A stretch of 64,000 bases of DNA from Hyphomonas polymorpha PS728. Its GTDB lineage: Bacteria; Pseudomonadota; Alphaproteobacteria; Caulobacterales; Hyphomonadaceae. Each line of letters begins with the position of its first letter. Within the stretch, counting starts at the first letter, position 1. Shown here piece by piece: positions 11,394 through 20,398 of the stretch. The notes below the pieces were generated by a model, which did not search any database, was not told the origin of the DNA, and worked only from the letters and a program-made list of their open reading frames with translations. The stretch is taken from the NCBI RefSeq assembly GCF_000685315.1, contig NZ_ARYM01000009.1, positions 62,001-126,000 of the forward strand. Direction: 5' to 3'. Both the position numbers and the translations under genes were made by a program.

Positions 11394-12063
11394 GAGCACT
11401 GATAGCCTGAACCAGGACATTGCCAACCGCCGCGCCGAGATCCTCGCTGCGCTGGCTGCCGCGAGTGCGCCCGCGCCGGAGCTGATTGCTGTCTCAAAAT
11501 CTCAGCCGGACGCCGCCATCGAGGCGATTCTCGCCGCTGGTCAGCGGGTTTTCGGGGAGAACCGCGTTCAGGAAGCGCAGGCGCATTGGGAAAGCCGCCG
11601 CGAAGCCTATCCGGATCTTGTGCTGCATCTGATTGGCCCCCTGCAGACGAATAAGGCCGCCGATGCCGTACGCCTGTTCGATGTCATCCAGACGCTCGAC
11701 CGGGAAAAGCTCGCCGACGCGCTGGCCAATGCGATGGAAAAGGAAGGCCACCGCCCGCAGATCCTCATTCAGGTGAATACGGGCGAAGAACCCCAGAAGG
11801 CGGGCGTTATCCCCTCAAAAGTGGGCGATTTGCTGCGATATGCGCGCCAGCAGGCAGGGCTGGAAGTTGCCGGCCTGATGTGCATCCCGCCCGCGGACGA
11901 GCCTGCCGGTCCGCATTTTGCTCTGTTGAAGAAGATCGCCCGCGATTACGGGCTCGGCATTATCTCCATGGGCATGAGCAGCGATTACGAACTCGCCGCC
12001 CGTTACGGCGCCACGCATGTACGCGTCGGAACAGCCCTGTTTGGCGATCGCAGCGTCCTCTAA
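11392..12063 (+). CDS. YggS-type pyridoxal phosphate homeostasis protein
   Basis: This belongs to the PLPBP/YggS family of single-domain, fold-type III PLP-binding proteins that buffer vitamin B6 and amino acid pools. At 223 residues it is normal. The PLP lysine lies in LIAVSKSQPD near residue 37, and the family motifs GENRVQEAQ, HLIGPLQTNKA and MGMSSDYELA are present. The ATG at 11392 gives the canonical start; the frame extends upstream without other family sequence. Its stop shares bases with the stop of the convergent L,D-transpeptidase gene. Confidence 0.93.
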   Translation: MSTDSLNQDIANRRAEILAALAAASAPAPELIAVSKSQPDAAIEAILAAGQRVFGENRVQEAQAHWESRREAYPDLVLHLIGPLQTNKAADAVRLFDVIQTLDREKLADALANAMEKEGHRPQILIQVNTGEEPQKAGVIPSKVGDLLRYARQQAGLEVAGLMCIPPADEPAGPHFALLKKIARDYGLGIISMGMSSDYELAARYGATHVRVGTALFGDRSVL

Positions 12064-12566
12064 GCTCGGATTTCGAGGGTTGAGGCGCCCTGAAGCCGCT
12101 TCAACACTTCACGCAGGTCAGCCTCCGCCAACGCTACGCACCCTTCCGTTGGCGCGTATCCTGGCCGTGCCACATGCAGGAAGATCGCGCTGCCTCTGCC
12201 CGGCATGGCAGGATCGTCATTATATCCCAGCTCCACAATCAGATCGTAGAGCCCGTCCTCCCGCCACAGCCGCTCGTGACGCGCGGGGTAGGGCAGGGGC
12301 ACCCATTGATTGTAGCGGACGTCTCCCGGCGCATCGCACCAGCCGTCTGAAGGGCGCAGGGCAATCGCCGGAATGCCTGTTTCCGGCGCCGGCCCTTTGT
12401 CTGGCCTGTACCAGACCCGGCGCACCGGCCATACCCCGGCAGGCGAAGCGCCATCGCCTTCGCGTTTCTCCGGCGCCCGGATAACGCCGCCTTTTCCCAG
12501 CGCGCAGCGCAGGGAAAGCCCGCCGCCTTCCAGCCGCCCCTCTGAAAACGCAATGAAATGCGTCAC
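12060..12566 (-). CDS. L,D-transpeptidase-family (YkuD) protein
   Basis: The 168 residues match a compact YkuD catalytic domain with the signature IFLHVARPGYAPTEGCVAL near residue 126, including the His and the catalytic Cys of TEGC. Such enzymes form 3-3 crosslinks in peptidoglycan or attach proteins to it. No signal peptide is visible from the ATG at 12566, which is unusual for a periplasmic enzyme but common for this short subfamily. It overlaps yggS by 4 bases at the convergent stops. Confidence 0.82.
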   Translation of the reverse strand: MTHFIAFSEGRLEGGGLSLRCALGKGGVIRAPEKREGDGASPAGVWPVRRVWYRPDKGPAPETGIPAIALRPSDGWCDAPGDVRYNQWVPLPYPARHERLWREDGLYDLIVELGYNDDPAMPGRGSAIFLHVARPGYAPTEGCVALAEADLREVLKRLQGASTLEIRA

Positions 12567-12658
12567 CTGGCTGCGCCTCCCGTTCTTGTTATTGGATAAA
12601 CAGGCGCCACCTTTCTATGCAAGCGGCAGGCGCGAATGGCGCGCGGGTGAAGCGAGAC

Positions 12659-13351
12659 ATGCAGATGACGGCCAAGAAGTTCATTCTGATCGTTGATGAC
12701 GAGGAAGACCTGCGGGAAACCCTCGCCGAGCAGTTCGCCCTGAGCGACGGTTTTACCGCGCTGACTGCCGCTACCGGTGAAGAGGCCCTCTCCCGGCTGG
12801 CCGAAGAGCGCGTCGATCTTGTGATCCTGGATGTCGACATGCCCGGCATGAGCGGCCGGGACGTTTCCCGCAAGCTGCGTGAGGCCGGAAACCGCGTCCC
12901 CATCATTATGCTCACCGGGCGTTCCGGGGAGAGCGATACGGTGGCGGGCCTGGAGGCCGGCGCGAATGATTACGTCGCCAAACCGTTCAGCTTTGCCGTG
13001 TTGCTGGCCCGTGTCCGGGCCCAGCTGCGCAGTTTCGAGCAGACCGAAGACGCCACCTTCGACATTGGCCCCTATGAATTCCGCCCCTCGATGAAAGTGC
13101 TTCGCACCAAGGAAGGCCGCCGCATCCGCCTGACAGAGAAGGAAACCGAGATCCTGAAGTTTCTCTACAGGGCAGGGGGCAAGCCGGTCGCCCGCGAGAC
13201 GCTCCTCTCGGAAGTCTGGGGCTATAACGCCGCCGTCACCACTCACACGCTCGAAACCCACATCTACCGCCTGCGTCAGAAGGTCGAGCCAGATCCTTCC
13301 AACGCCCAGCTCTTGCTCACGGATACGGGTGGCTACCGCCTCAGGCCCTGA
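12659..13351 (+). CDS. OmpR/PhoB-type response regulator (orphan)
   Basis: A two-domain DNA-binding response regulator of about 230 residues. The receiver domain has the acidic pair DDEEDL near residue 11, the phosphoacceptor Asp in LVILDVDMPG near residue 57, and Lys in AKPFS near residue 108. The C-terminal winged helix contains RLTEKETEILKFLYRAGG and THTLETHIYRLRQKVEPDP. Start codons at 12659 and 12665 are both possible. No histidine kinase is adjacent, so it is an orphan here. It overlaps the 3' end of xthA by 11 bases. Confidence 0.9.
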   Translation: MQMTAKKFILIVDDEEDLRETLAEQFALSDGFTALTAATGEEALSRLAEERVDLVILDVDMPGMSGRDVSRKLREAGNRVPIIMLTGRSGESDTVAGLEAGANDYVAKPFSFAVLLARVRAQLRSFEQTEDATFDIGPYEFRPSMKVLRTKEGRRIRLTEKETEILKFLYRAGGKPVARETLLSEVWGYNAAVTTHTLETHIYRLRQKVEPDPSNAQLLLTDTGGYRLRP

Positions 13352-14150
13352 TCTTCAGCGTCACCGGTGCATGGTCTGACGGTTTCCAGCCGCTGCGCCA
13401 GGCCGGATGGATACGGAAAGAGCTGACATCCACATCCTCCATCGCCGCCTTGTTGGCCCAGATATGGTCCAGCCGGCGGCCCCGGTTGGAAGCGGCCCAG
13501 TCTGCGGCGCGGTAGCTCCACCAGGTATAGAGCTTCTGCTCCTCCGGCACGGCCAGGCGGGCAATATCCTCAAAACCGGCGGATTTGCGCGACTCCTCCA
13601 GCCGCTCGGTCTCTTGCGGTGTGTGCGAGACGATCCCCAGGAGCTGCTTGTGGGACCAGACGTCATTTTCATGCGGCGCGACATTGAGATCGCCGACGAG
13701 AATGCGTTTCGCGCCCTTTTTCAGTTTCTTGTAGCCAGGCCCGAGCCGCTCCAGGAAATCCAGCTTGTGATCAAACTTGGCGTTCACATGCGGGTCGGGA
13801 ACGTCTCCGCCCGCAGGCAGGTAGATATTGTGGATCTCCAGGCCGGAGGGGAGGCGGGCGGCAATCACGCGCGCATGATTTTCCCGGCAGAGGTCGGGCA
13901 CGTCCACCTGTTCCAGCGGCAGGCGTGAGGCAATCGCCACGCCGGCATGGCCGCCGCGCTGGCCGCGGATCACCAGATGCGGCAGGCCCATCTCCTTGAA
14001 GGCTTTTAGCGGAAACTCACCGTCCTGGCATTTGGTCTCCTGCAGACACACGACGTCGGGCTTTTCAGCGGCCACGAAGGCTTCGACATTCGGCGCACGC
14101 AGGCGGACGGAGTTGATATTCCAGGTGGTAATCTTGATGGGGCGGGTCAT
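13341..14150 (-). CDS. xthA: Exodeoxyribonuclease III
   Basis: XthA is an AP endonuclease and 3'-5' exonuclease in base-excision repair. The 269 residues carry the EEP-family motifs: ITTWNINSVRLR near residue 7, LQETKCQDGEFP near residue 35, an active-site GDLNVAPHENDVW near residue 147 and the terminal catalytic SDHAPVTLKI. Start and length are normal. Convergent with the response regulator gene. Confidence 0.95.
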   Translation of the reverse strand: MTRPIKITTWNINSVRLRAPNVEAFVAAEKPDVVCLQETKCQDGEFPLKAFKEMGLPHLVIRGQRGGHAGVAIASRLPLEQVDVPDLCRENHARVIAARLPSGLEIHNIYLPAGGDVPDPHVNAKFDHKLDFLERLGPGYKKLKKGAKRILVGDLNVAPHENDVWSHKQLLGIVSHTPQETERLEESRKSAGFEDIARLAVPEEQKLYTWWSYRAADWAASNRGRRLDHIWANKAAMEDVDVSSFRIHPAWRSGWKPSDHAPVTLKIRA

Positions 14151-14185
14151 GCGCCTCTGGCTAACACCTCGCCCTTAAACGTCAA

Positions 14186-14214
14186 CGCGCCCGAACGCGG
14201 GGAGTTCGGGCGCG
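14186..14214. other. Intergenic hairpin between lolA and xthA
   Basis: CGCGCCCGAAC at 14186-14196 and its exact complement at 14204-14214 form an 11-base-pair stem with a 7-base loop. No convincing T-run follows on either strand, so it is not a textbook intrinsic terminator. It lies 36 bases upstream of the xthA start. A separate 14-base palindrome (GATGTCC/GGACATC) occupies 14236-14249. The rest of the 243-base gap shows no gene. Confidence 0.6.
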
Positions 14215-14393
14215 CCGGACGCTGTTCAGCGTCGTGATGTCCGGACATCGTGTATCCGGTGTCGAGCGGGCGGAAGGTATCGCAGCGGGGGGTCGGTGCT
14301 ACGCGGCTTCCTGTCCGTCGATGTGTCATTTATGTCACGCCGAGTTGGAAATCTCAAATTAACTCGACGTAACGGCAATCACGCTTTTGTGTG

Positions 14394-15056
14394 TCAGTTG
14401 TTGTCGAAGTCCCGCAGGATGAACAGGCGCGGGTTGAGGCGCGCGCCGGTCTCTACATCGCTCAGCAGAACCGACGTATTGCCGCCATTGGCATCGGTGG
14501 TGCGCCAGCCGACCAGCGAATTATCTGCCGAGGCGAGCACCAGTGTCAGCGTGCCTTCCATATCCCCGCTCTTGTCCTGAACGGTGATGTTGGTCCGGCC
14601 ATCGGCGCGGCGCACATCGATCACGCTCGCCTGGCTCTCGAAATCCAGCCGGTCGCTCAGCAGCAGCGAGAGAGGGGTCGATTTCAGCGGCACGCGGTCA
14701 GTGGTTTCGAGATCGCTGTCCTGAAGGGCGACGGTTGTGCCATCACTCACCATCAACAGCGGCACAGGGTCATCATAGTCAAACCGCACCTTGCCAGGCC
14801 GCTGCATGGCGAACTGGCCGGTGGAGAAAGACCCGTCCGGCGAATACTGCTCGAACCGGCCCCGCGCGGTTTTCACCGTGGCGAGCGCTTTGGACGCTTC
14901 CTTCAGCAAGGCGGCGCGCTCGGCGCCGGTCAGCTGGGCTGCGGTGGCCGGGGCGGCAATCGAGGGGCTCACAGGGGCCTGCTTCAGGGCGGGCAGCAGG
15001 GGAGAGGCCCCGGCAATCATCGCGGCAGCAGCAAGCGGAGCAAAGAAATTCATCAT
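14394..15056 (-). CDS. lolA: Outer-membrane lipoprotein carrier protein LolA
   Basis: LolA ferries lipoproteins across the periplasm from LolCDE to the outer membrane. About 220 residues: a signal peptide (MMNFFAPLAAAAMIAGASPL), then the beta-sheet fold with ARGRFEQYSPDGSFSTGQF near residue 72 and PGKVRFDYDDP near residue 94, typical of LolA. The ATG at 15056 has an AGGAGG ribosome binding site 8 bases upstream, so the longer frame starting at 15092 is not used. Monocistronic, divergent from cnoX. Confidence 0.92.
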   Translation of the reverse strand: MMNFFAPLAAAAMIAGASPLLPALKQAPVSPSIAAPATAAQLTGAERAALLKEASKALATVKTARGRFEQYSPDGSFSTGQFAMQRPGKVRFDYDDPVPLLMVSDGTTVALQDSDLETTDRVPLKSTPLSLLLSDRLDFESQASVIDVRRADGRTNITVQDKSGDMEGTLTLVLASADNSLVGWRTTDANGGNTSVLLSDVETGARLNPRLFILRDFDNN

Positions 15057-15234
15057 CGTTCTGGCCTCCTTTATATGACCATACGGGATCACGCCTACAC
15101 TTAGGGGGCTGAACCGGGCCTAAACAGGGCGCATGGCAGATTTTCATCAACCGGCTGCGGCGCGCATGGCGTGCCCGCTTGCGCTCGTCTTTCCGCAGTC
15201 CCATCTTTGCGCCCGAAACAAAGGGATTCTTGCA

Positions 15235-16122
15235 ATGAGCAACGCTGAACTCCAGCACGTAAAGGAAGGCACCGACCAGGGCTTCATGGCCGATGTCGTG
15301 GAAGCCTCCATGACCCAGCCGGTGATCGTCGATTTCTGGGCCCCTTGGTGCGGTCCCTGCCGTACGCTCGGTCCGATCATCGAGAAGGTGGTCGAAAGCA
15401 AGAAGGGCGCGGTGAAGCTGGTGAAGATCAACACCGAGGAGCACCAGGCCTATGCCGGTCAGCTCGGGGTGCGCTCCATTCCCGCCGTCTATGCCTTTGA
15501 CAAGGGCCGCCCGGTCGATGGCTTCCTCGGCGCGCTGCCGGAAAGCCAGGTCCGCGCCTTCGTCGAAAAGCTGCTCTCGGGCACCGATGACGCGCAGATG
15601 ATTGCCGAAGCGCTCAGCCAGGCAGAAGCGGCCATTCAGCAGGGCGATATTGCGCTCGCCGCTGAAATCTATGCCGCTGTCCTTCAGCAGGAGCCGGAGA
15701 ACATTGCCGCGATTGCCGGTCTTGCCCGGTGTCACCTTGCCAATGGCGACAAGGAGGCGGCTGAGGCGACGCTCGCCATGGTGCCGGAAACAAAGAAGAA
15801 TGACAGCGCCATCAAGGGCGTCCGCATGGCGATCGAGATGATGGCCGACGCGCCCCCGCCCAGCGAGCTGGATGCGGCGCTCTCGGCCGTCATGGCTGCG
15901 CCCGGCGATCATGAGAAGCGCTTCGAACTCGCCGAGCAGTATGCTGCGCTCGGCAAGTACCAGGATGCGGCTGATCATCTTCTGATCATCCTCTCCGCCA
16001 AGCTCGATTGGGAAGGCGGCAAGGCAAAAGACAAGCTGCTGAAGATTTTCGAAGCGGCTGGTCCGACCGAGCCGGTCACCATCGAAGGCCGCCGCCGCCT
16101 CTCATCCCTGATGTTTGCCTGA
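15235..16122 (+). CDS. cnoX: CnoX-type thioredoxin/TPR co-chaperone
   Basis: CnoX (YbbN) combines a thioredoxin domain with tetratricopeptide repeats and protects unfolded proteins during oxidative stress. The thioredoxin domain spans roughly residues 15-115 with the active site WCGPC near residue 38. TPR-like helices fill residues 125-290. At 295 residues the length is normal. The CxxC of this protein is intact. The chosen ATG follows AAGGGA about 9 bases upstream. It leads a same-strand run with the Lon-N, Trm112 and DUF971 genes. Confidence 0.93.
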   Translation: MSNAELQHVKEGTDQGFMADVVEASMTQPVIVDFWAPWCGPCRTLGPIIEKVVESKKGAVKLVKINTEEHQAYAGQLGVRSIPAVYAFDKGRPVDGFLGALPESQVRAFVEKLLSGTDDAQMIAEALSQAEAAIQQGDIALAAEIYAAVLQQEPENIAAIAGLARCHLANGDKEAAEATLAMVPETKKNDSAIKGVRMAIEMMADAPPPSELDAALSAVMAAPGDHEKRFELAEQYAALGKYQDAADHLLIILSAKLDWEGGKAKDKLLKIFEAAGPTEPVTIEGRRRLSSLMFA

Positions 16123-16164
16123 CCTTCTGATGGCCTGCCCGCGCCGGGCGAAAGGAAAAAGATC

Positions 16165-16809
16165 ATGGCGCCGTATCGCAAGACAGCTGATCTGCCTGCG
16201 ACGCTCGCCGTGTTTCCGCTCCCCGGCGCGTTGGTCTTCCCCCGCTGGCAGCTGCCGCTCAACATTTTCGAGCCGCGCTATCTCAACATGATTGATGACG
16301 CGATGAGCGGTTCGCGCCTTATCGGCATGGTGCAGACCATTGGCGGCCCGCGCCATCAGCCGCTGATTGCGGAGGTTGGCTGCGCGGGCCGCATCACCAG
16401 CTATACCGAAACTCCCGATGGCCGGTATCTGATCTCGCTGACCGGCGTGTGCCGCTTCGGCGTCGTGCGCGAACTTGATGTCACCACGCCTTACCGGCAG
16501 GTGCAGCCGGATTGGGAACGCTTCGCTGGCGATCTTGTCCCCCCGCCGGAAGGGGAGGGGAGGGAGCGAGAAGCGCTGATCGCTGCCTTCCGGCATTATG
16601 CGACCGCCAATGGCCTAGAGACGGACTGGTCTGCCCTGGAGGAGGCCTCGCTCGAAACGCTGGTCCATGCGCTGTCGTCCGGCTGCCCGTTCGGACCGAT
16701 GGAAAAGCAGGCCCTGCTTGAAGCGCCGACCCTCGCCGAACGTGCCAGCGCCTTGACGGCGCTTCTCGAGTTCGGCAGTGCCCCCGGCGGGGCAGGCCCT
16801 GTCCAATAG
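16165..16809 (+). CDS. Lon N-terminal-domain (LON substrate-binding) protein
   Basis: The 214 residues consist almost wholly of the PUA-like Lon N domain ([20 protein letters not shown] near residue 10, then [16 protein letters not shown]). The ATPase and protease domains of Lon are absent, and this stand-alone form is widespread next to cnoX and Trm112 genes. Its substrate is unknown. The ATG is preceded by a purine-rich GAAAGGAAAAAG. Confidence 0.9.
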   Translation: MAPYRKTADLPATLAVFPLPGALVFPRWQLPLNIFEPRYLNMIDDAMSGSRLIGMVQTIGGPRHQPLIAEVGCAGRITSYTETPDGRYLISLTGVCRFGVVRELDVTTPYRQVQPDWERFAGDLVPPPEGEGREREALIAAFRHYATANGLETDWSALEEASLETLVHALSSGCPFGPMEKQALLEAPTLAERASALTALLEFGSAPGGAGPVQ

Positions 16810-16817
16810 GAGTAGAC

Positions 16818-17066
16818 ATGAGCGAGTTGCCCGGCGGCGCGCCAAAAGATGAGATCGTCCCCTTCGAGCATAATGGCGTCGACCCCCGCCTGCTCGAAAC
16901 CCTGATCTGCCCGCTGACGCGCCAGCCGCTCGCCTATGACCGCGCCCGGAATGAGCTGGTCTCGAAGAATGCGCGCCTCGCTTATCCCATTCGCGGCGGC
17001 ATCCCGATTATGCTGCCGGAAGAGGCCCGCGATCTGGATGAGGCCGAAGAGGCAGCCGAGCCATGA
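16818..17066 (+). CDS. Trm112-family small protein
   Basis: An 82-residue member of the Trm112/YcaR family, with the signature [20 protein letters not shown] near residue 22 and [17 protein letters not shown] near residue 55. Eukaryotic Trm112 activates methyltransferases, and bacterial homologues have been proposed to do likewise. Only one Cys of the zinc-ribbon set remains (ICPLT), so metal binding is doubtful. It overlaps the DUF971 gene by 4 bases. Confidence 0.9.
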   Translation: MSELPGGAPKDEIVPFEHNGVDPRLLETLICPLTRQPLAYDRARNELVSKNARLAYPIRGGIPIMLPEEARDLDEAEEAAEP

Positions 17067-17368
17067 GCGCCCAGCCTTGGCCGGTCAAACTCACCTTTCG
17101 CGCCGGCGCCCAGGAACTGGTTGCCGAGTTCGAGGATGGCCGCGCTGGCCGGGTGGATTATCGCACCCTGCGGCTGGAAAGTCCGTCGGCGGAAGTGCAA
17201 GGCCATGGCCGGGGCCCGAAACCGCCGCCGCCCGTCGTGCCGGAAGATATCCGTGTCCTGAAGGCAGAGCCGGTGGGGCGCTATGCCGTGCGCCTCTTCT
17301 TTTCCGATGGCCACTCCAGCGGGCTCTACACCTGGAATATTCTCCGGTCCCTGACGGTCGGAGATTAA
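17063..17368 (+). CDS. DUF971-domain protein
   Basis: A 101-residue protein made of the domain found at the N-terminus of gamma-butyrobetaine hydroxylases. Visible are [19 protein letters not shown] near residue 29, an ALRLFF-like strand ([18 protein letters not shown]) near residue 75, and a final NILRSL. Stand-alone copies are associated with iron-sulphur cluster assembly or apbC genes in other bacteria. Here it closes the cnoX-lonN-trm112 run. Function unproven. Confidence 0.88.
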   Translation: MSAQPWPVKLTFRAGAQELVAEFEDGRAGRVDYRTLRLESPSAEVQGHGRGPKPPPPVVPEDIRVLKAEPVGRYAVRLFFSDGHSSGLYTWNILRSLTVGD

Positions 17369-17379
17369 AAATTGCGCGA

Positions 17380-18615
17380 TTAGCGCATCAAGCTGGGCAG
17401 GCTTTCCTGATCGGAGCTCGCCTGCCGGGCAAGGGCTTGCCGGATGGGCGCCACCTTGTTGGCCGCCGTCAGCGCGAGGGTGCGCAGCGGCTTCAGCAGC
17501 AGATTGTCGTTTGAGAAGGTCCGGTCCACAGCGTCCATGAACAGGGCCGTCGCCGCGGAATCAAAGCGCCGCCATTCGCGGTAGCGCGCCAGCACGGTTT
17601 CGCTGCCCGGATCAAGGCCCACTTCGCGCGCCTCGAGGATTACGTCATAGAGCGCGGCGGCATCCTTGAAGCCAAGATTGAGGCCTTGTCCTGCCAGCGG
17701 GTTGATCCGCCGGGCGGCGTCCCCCAAGAGCGCGGCGCGCGGGCCGGTCATGTCGCGCGCAATCTGCATCACTAGCGGATAGGCCAGCGGTGGCCCGTCC
17801 AGCGTCATCGGCCCGGCAAACTCGGCAAAGCGCGCATTGAGTTCGGCCTCGATCGCTTCCTTCGGCATCTTCGCCAGCGTCTCGGCCGCGCCGCTTTTCA
17901 TATACCAGGCGAGGTTTGCCCGGTTATCAGGCAGGGGCAGGGTGGCAAACGGGCCTTCCGGCGTGAAAAGCTGGCGGGCAATGCCGCCATGCGGGCGGGA
18001 GAGTTTGACGTCCGCCGCAAAGACAGACTTGCCATAGCTGCGCCCCTCCGTGCCGATCCCCGCTGCCTGGCGCACGGCCGAATGAATGCCGTCGCAGGCG
18101 GCAATCACCGCGCAGCGGAAGCTCTCTCCGCTTTCCAGATGCACCCGCGCGCCCGAAGGGCCCGCTTCATAGCCTGAAAAACGGGCGCCCCGCTTCCAGA
18201 CAAGACCTTCGGTCTCGCCCGCTTTCCGGTCGAGCGCGGCCTGCAGCGCCCCGGCTGGCACCAATTCGCCCAGCGCTTCGCGGTCGCCTTCGGGCAGATC
18301 GTCATTGGAAAACGCCGCCCACGGCGCACCAAACCAGTGAGTGCCGCCGTCGACAGCCTCAAGCCCGTTGAGGGGTTCGGTCAGGCCCTTGAGATCGCCG
18401 TGAACCCCCGCCGCGCCGAGCAATCGCCAGCTGCCGAGCACGATCGCGAAACTCCGCGTATCTGCTGCAGGGGCTGCACTTTCGGAGCGCACGTCCACCA
18501 GTACGGTGCGCAGGCCGGCCTTGGCGGCCAGCACGGCGAGCGCGGTGCCGACAGGGCCGGCGCCGATCACCGCAAGGTCTGCGTCCAAGGGAGCGGAAAA
18601 CACGGTTTCAACCAT
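17380..18615 (-). CDS. UbiH/UbiF/Coq6-type ubiquinone biosynthesis FAD hydroxylase
   Basis: A 411-residue flavin monooxygenase: an N-terminal GxGxxG (VIGAGPVGTALAVLAAKAG) near residue 15, and the FAD ribityl motif GDAARRINPLAGQGLNLGFKD near residue 290. This family hydroxylates the aromatic ring during ubiquinone synthesis. Alphaproteobacterial members vary in which ring position they act on (UbiL, UbiM or UbiH types), so I give no symbol. The frame runs upstream to 18762, but homology begins just after the ATG at 18615. Confidence 0.88.
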   Translation of the reverse strand: MVETVFSAPLDADLAVIGAGPVGTALAVLAAKAGLRTVLVDVRSESAAPAADTRSFAIVLGSWRLLGAAGVHGDLKGLTEPLNGLEAVDGGTHWFGAPWAAFSNDDLPEGDREALGELVPAGALQAALDRKAGETEGLVWKRGARFSGYEAGPSGARVHLESGESFRCAVIAACDGIHSAVRQAAGIGTEGRSYGKSVFAADVKLSRPHGGIARQLFTPEGPFATLPLPDNRANLAWYMKSGAAETLAKMPKEAIEAELNARFAEFAGPMTLDGPPLAYPLVMQIARDMTGPRAALLGDAARRINPLAGQGLNLGFKDAAALYDVILEAREVGLDPGSETVLARYREWRRFDSAATALFMDAVDRTFSNDNLLLKPLRTLALTAANKVAPIRQALARQASSDQESLPSLMR

Positions 18616-18834
18616 GTGACTGAGGTAGCCCTGAGAGGCCGTCTGGTCCAGCGATGGCGCCCGTTTGGGCGATTGGCCGCATCTCTGCACAAGTTCTGAC
18701 CACGCCAGGGCAGAATCGAAGCCCGCCTTTGCGTCATGTGCGACTTTTCCGGGCAGGCACAATCATATCGCGGTGGGAGAGCGCTGGGGGTCACCGGGCT
18801 CTGCGTGATGAAGATGGCAAGTAAGGAGGGGCCA

Positions 18835-20193
18835 ATGGGCCAACTGATTGGACGATGGATCCGCGGGGCGACACTCGCGCCGCTGGCACTGCTCACGGCA
18901 GGCATTGCATATGCGCAGGAAGACGATGTGGCGGCACGTCTGGCCGCGCTTGAAGAAGCGGTGAGCGGCAGCGCCAGCGCTTATGTGGACAACAGCTACC
19001 TGTTCCTCATCGGGGGCCTGATCGTCATGTTCATGGCGGCCGGTTTCTGCATGCTGGAAGCGGGTCTCGTGCGGTCCAAGAACGCCGCCATGCAGGCCAC
19101 CAAGAACGTTACCCTGTTTGCCGTTGCCGGTCTTATGTTCTGGGTCGTCGGCTACAACATGGCTTATCCTGCCGAAACCACCCTGATGGGCCTTCTGGGC
19201 AAAACTCCTGGCCCCTGGAGCGGCGGCGATCTCTCCGTTGAATCCGATGGCGGCTACGCCCCGGCATCTGACTGGTTCTTCCAGATGGTGTTTGTTGCCA
19301 CCGCAGCCTCGATCGTCTCGGGCACCGTGGCCGAACGTATCAAGATCTGGCCGTTCCTGATCTTCACCGCCGTTCTGACCGCGTTCATCTACCCGATCGT
19401 GGCCAGCTGGGAGTGGGGCGGCGGCTATCTCGACAGCGAGTGGGGCTTCTCCGACTTTGCCGGCTCGACACTGGTTCACTCCACCGGCGGCTGGGCAGCT
19501 CTCACCGGCGCGATCATCATCGGCGCCCGTAAAGGCAAATACTCCGGCGGACATGTGAACCCGATGCCGGGCTCCAACATTCCGCTCGCCGCCCTGGGTA
19601 CGTTCATCCTGTGGTTCGGCTGGTTCGGCTTCAACGGCGCCTCGCAGCTTGCTGCCGGCACCGCCGCCGACATCAATTCGGTCGCCCAGATCTTCGCCAA
19701 CACCAACATGGCTGCCGTCGGTGGCGTGCTGGCGGCGATGGTGACGACGGCTATCCTTTATAAGGGCAAGCTCGATGCCACGATGATCTTCAACGGCGCC
19801 ATCGGTGGCCTCGTCTCGATCACCGCTGAGCCGCTCGCGCCGTCGATGGGCCTCTCGGTTCTGATCGGCGCCGTCGGGGGTGTCCTGGTCGTGGTCTCTG
19901 TCCCGCTGCTCGACAAGTTCAAGATCGATGACGTGGTCGGCGCCATCCCGGCTCACCTTGTCTGCGGCATCTGGGGCACGATGATCGTTCCGCTCTCCAA
20001 CGGCGATGCCAGCTATCTCGGCCAGCTCGTCGGCGTGGCGCTTACCGGTGTGTTCGTGGTTGTTGCCTCGTCCGTCATCTGGCTGGCCCTCAAATTCACG
20101 CTCGGTGTACGTCCGAGCGAGGAAGACGAGGAAATGGGTCTCGACCGGGCAGAAATCGGCCTCGAAGCCTACCCGGAATTCTCGAACCGGTAA
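18835..20193 (+). CDS. amtB: Ammonium transporter AmtB
   Basis: A 452-residue Amt/Mep/Rh channel with a signal peptide (GATLAPLALLTAGIAYAQ) and then about eleven transmembrane helices. Recognisable segments are FMAAGFCMLEAGLVRSKNA near residue 63, DFAGSTLVHSTGGWAAL (first pore His) near residue 206, and GWFGFNGASQ near residue 262. The ATG at 18835 follows AAGGAGG with a short spacer, so the longer frame is not used. A glnK gene usually pairs with amtB but is not adjacent here. An intrinsic terminator follows. Confidence 0.96.
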   Translation: MGQLIGRWIRGATLAPLALLTAGIAYAQEDDVAARLAALEEAVSGSASAYVDNSYLFLIGGLIVMFMAAGFCMLEAGLVRSKNAAMQATKNVTLFAVAGLMFWVVGYNMAYPAETTLMGLLGKTPGPWSGGDLSVESDGGYAPASDWFFQMVFVATAASIVSGTVAERIKIWPFLIFTAVLTAFIYPIVASWEWGGGYLDSEWGFSDFAGSTLVHSTGGWAALTGAIIIGARKGKYSGGHVNPMPGSNIPLAALGTFILWFGWFGFNGASQLAAGTAADINSVAQIFANTNMAAVGGVLAAMVTTAILYKGKLDATMIFNGAIGGLVSITAEPLAPSMGLSVLIGAVGGVLVVVSVPLLDKFKIDDVVGAIPAHLVCGIWGTMIVPLSNGDASYLGQLVGVALTGVFVVVASSVIWLALKFTLGVRPSEEDEEMGLDRAEIGLEAYPEFSNR

Positions 20194-20231
20194 TCGGTCG
20201 CTAATCAGGATAGAATTCCACAGACCTTGGG

Positions 20232-20261
20232 CCCCGGCGGAGTGATCCGCCGGGGTCTTTC
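20232..20261 (+). terminator. Intrinsic terminator after amtB
   Basis: CCCCGGCGGA and TCCGCCGGGG form a perfect 10-base-pair stem with a GTGA tetraloop (20232-20255), followed by TCTTTC. It is 38 bases after the amtB stop. Confidence 0.85.
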
Positions 20262-20398
20262 ACATTCCACCCCCCGGAGAAACCCCTGCTTGAATTGCAG
20301 ATTCTTTGAAATTTCAGGCGATCCGTTTGCAGGGCGTTAAGCCTAACGGAGGCATGGTGAAGGCCCGCACCAGAGTCCAATACGGAGCGTCCTCCCCG

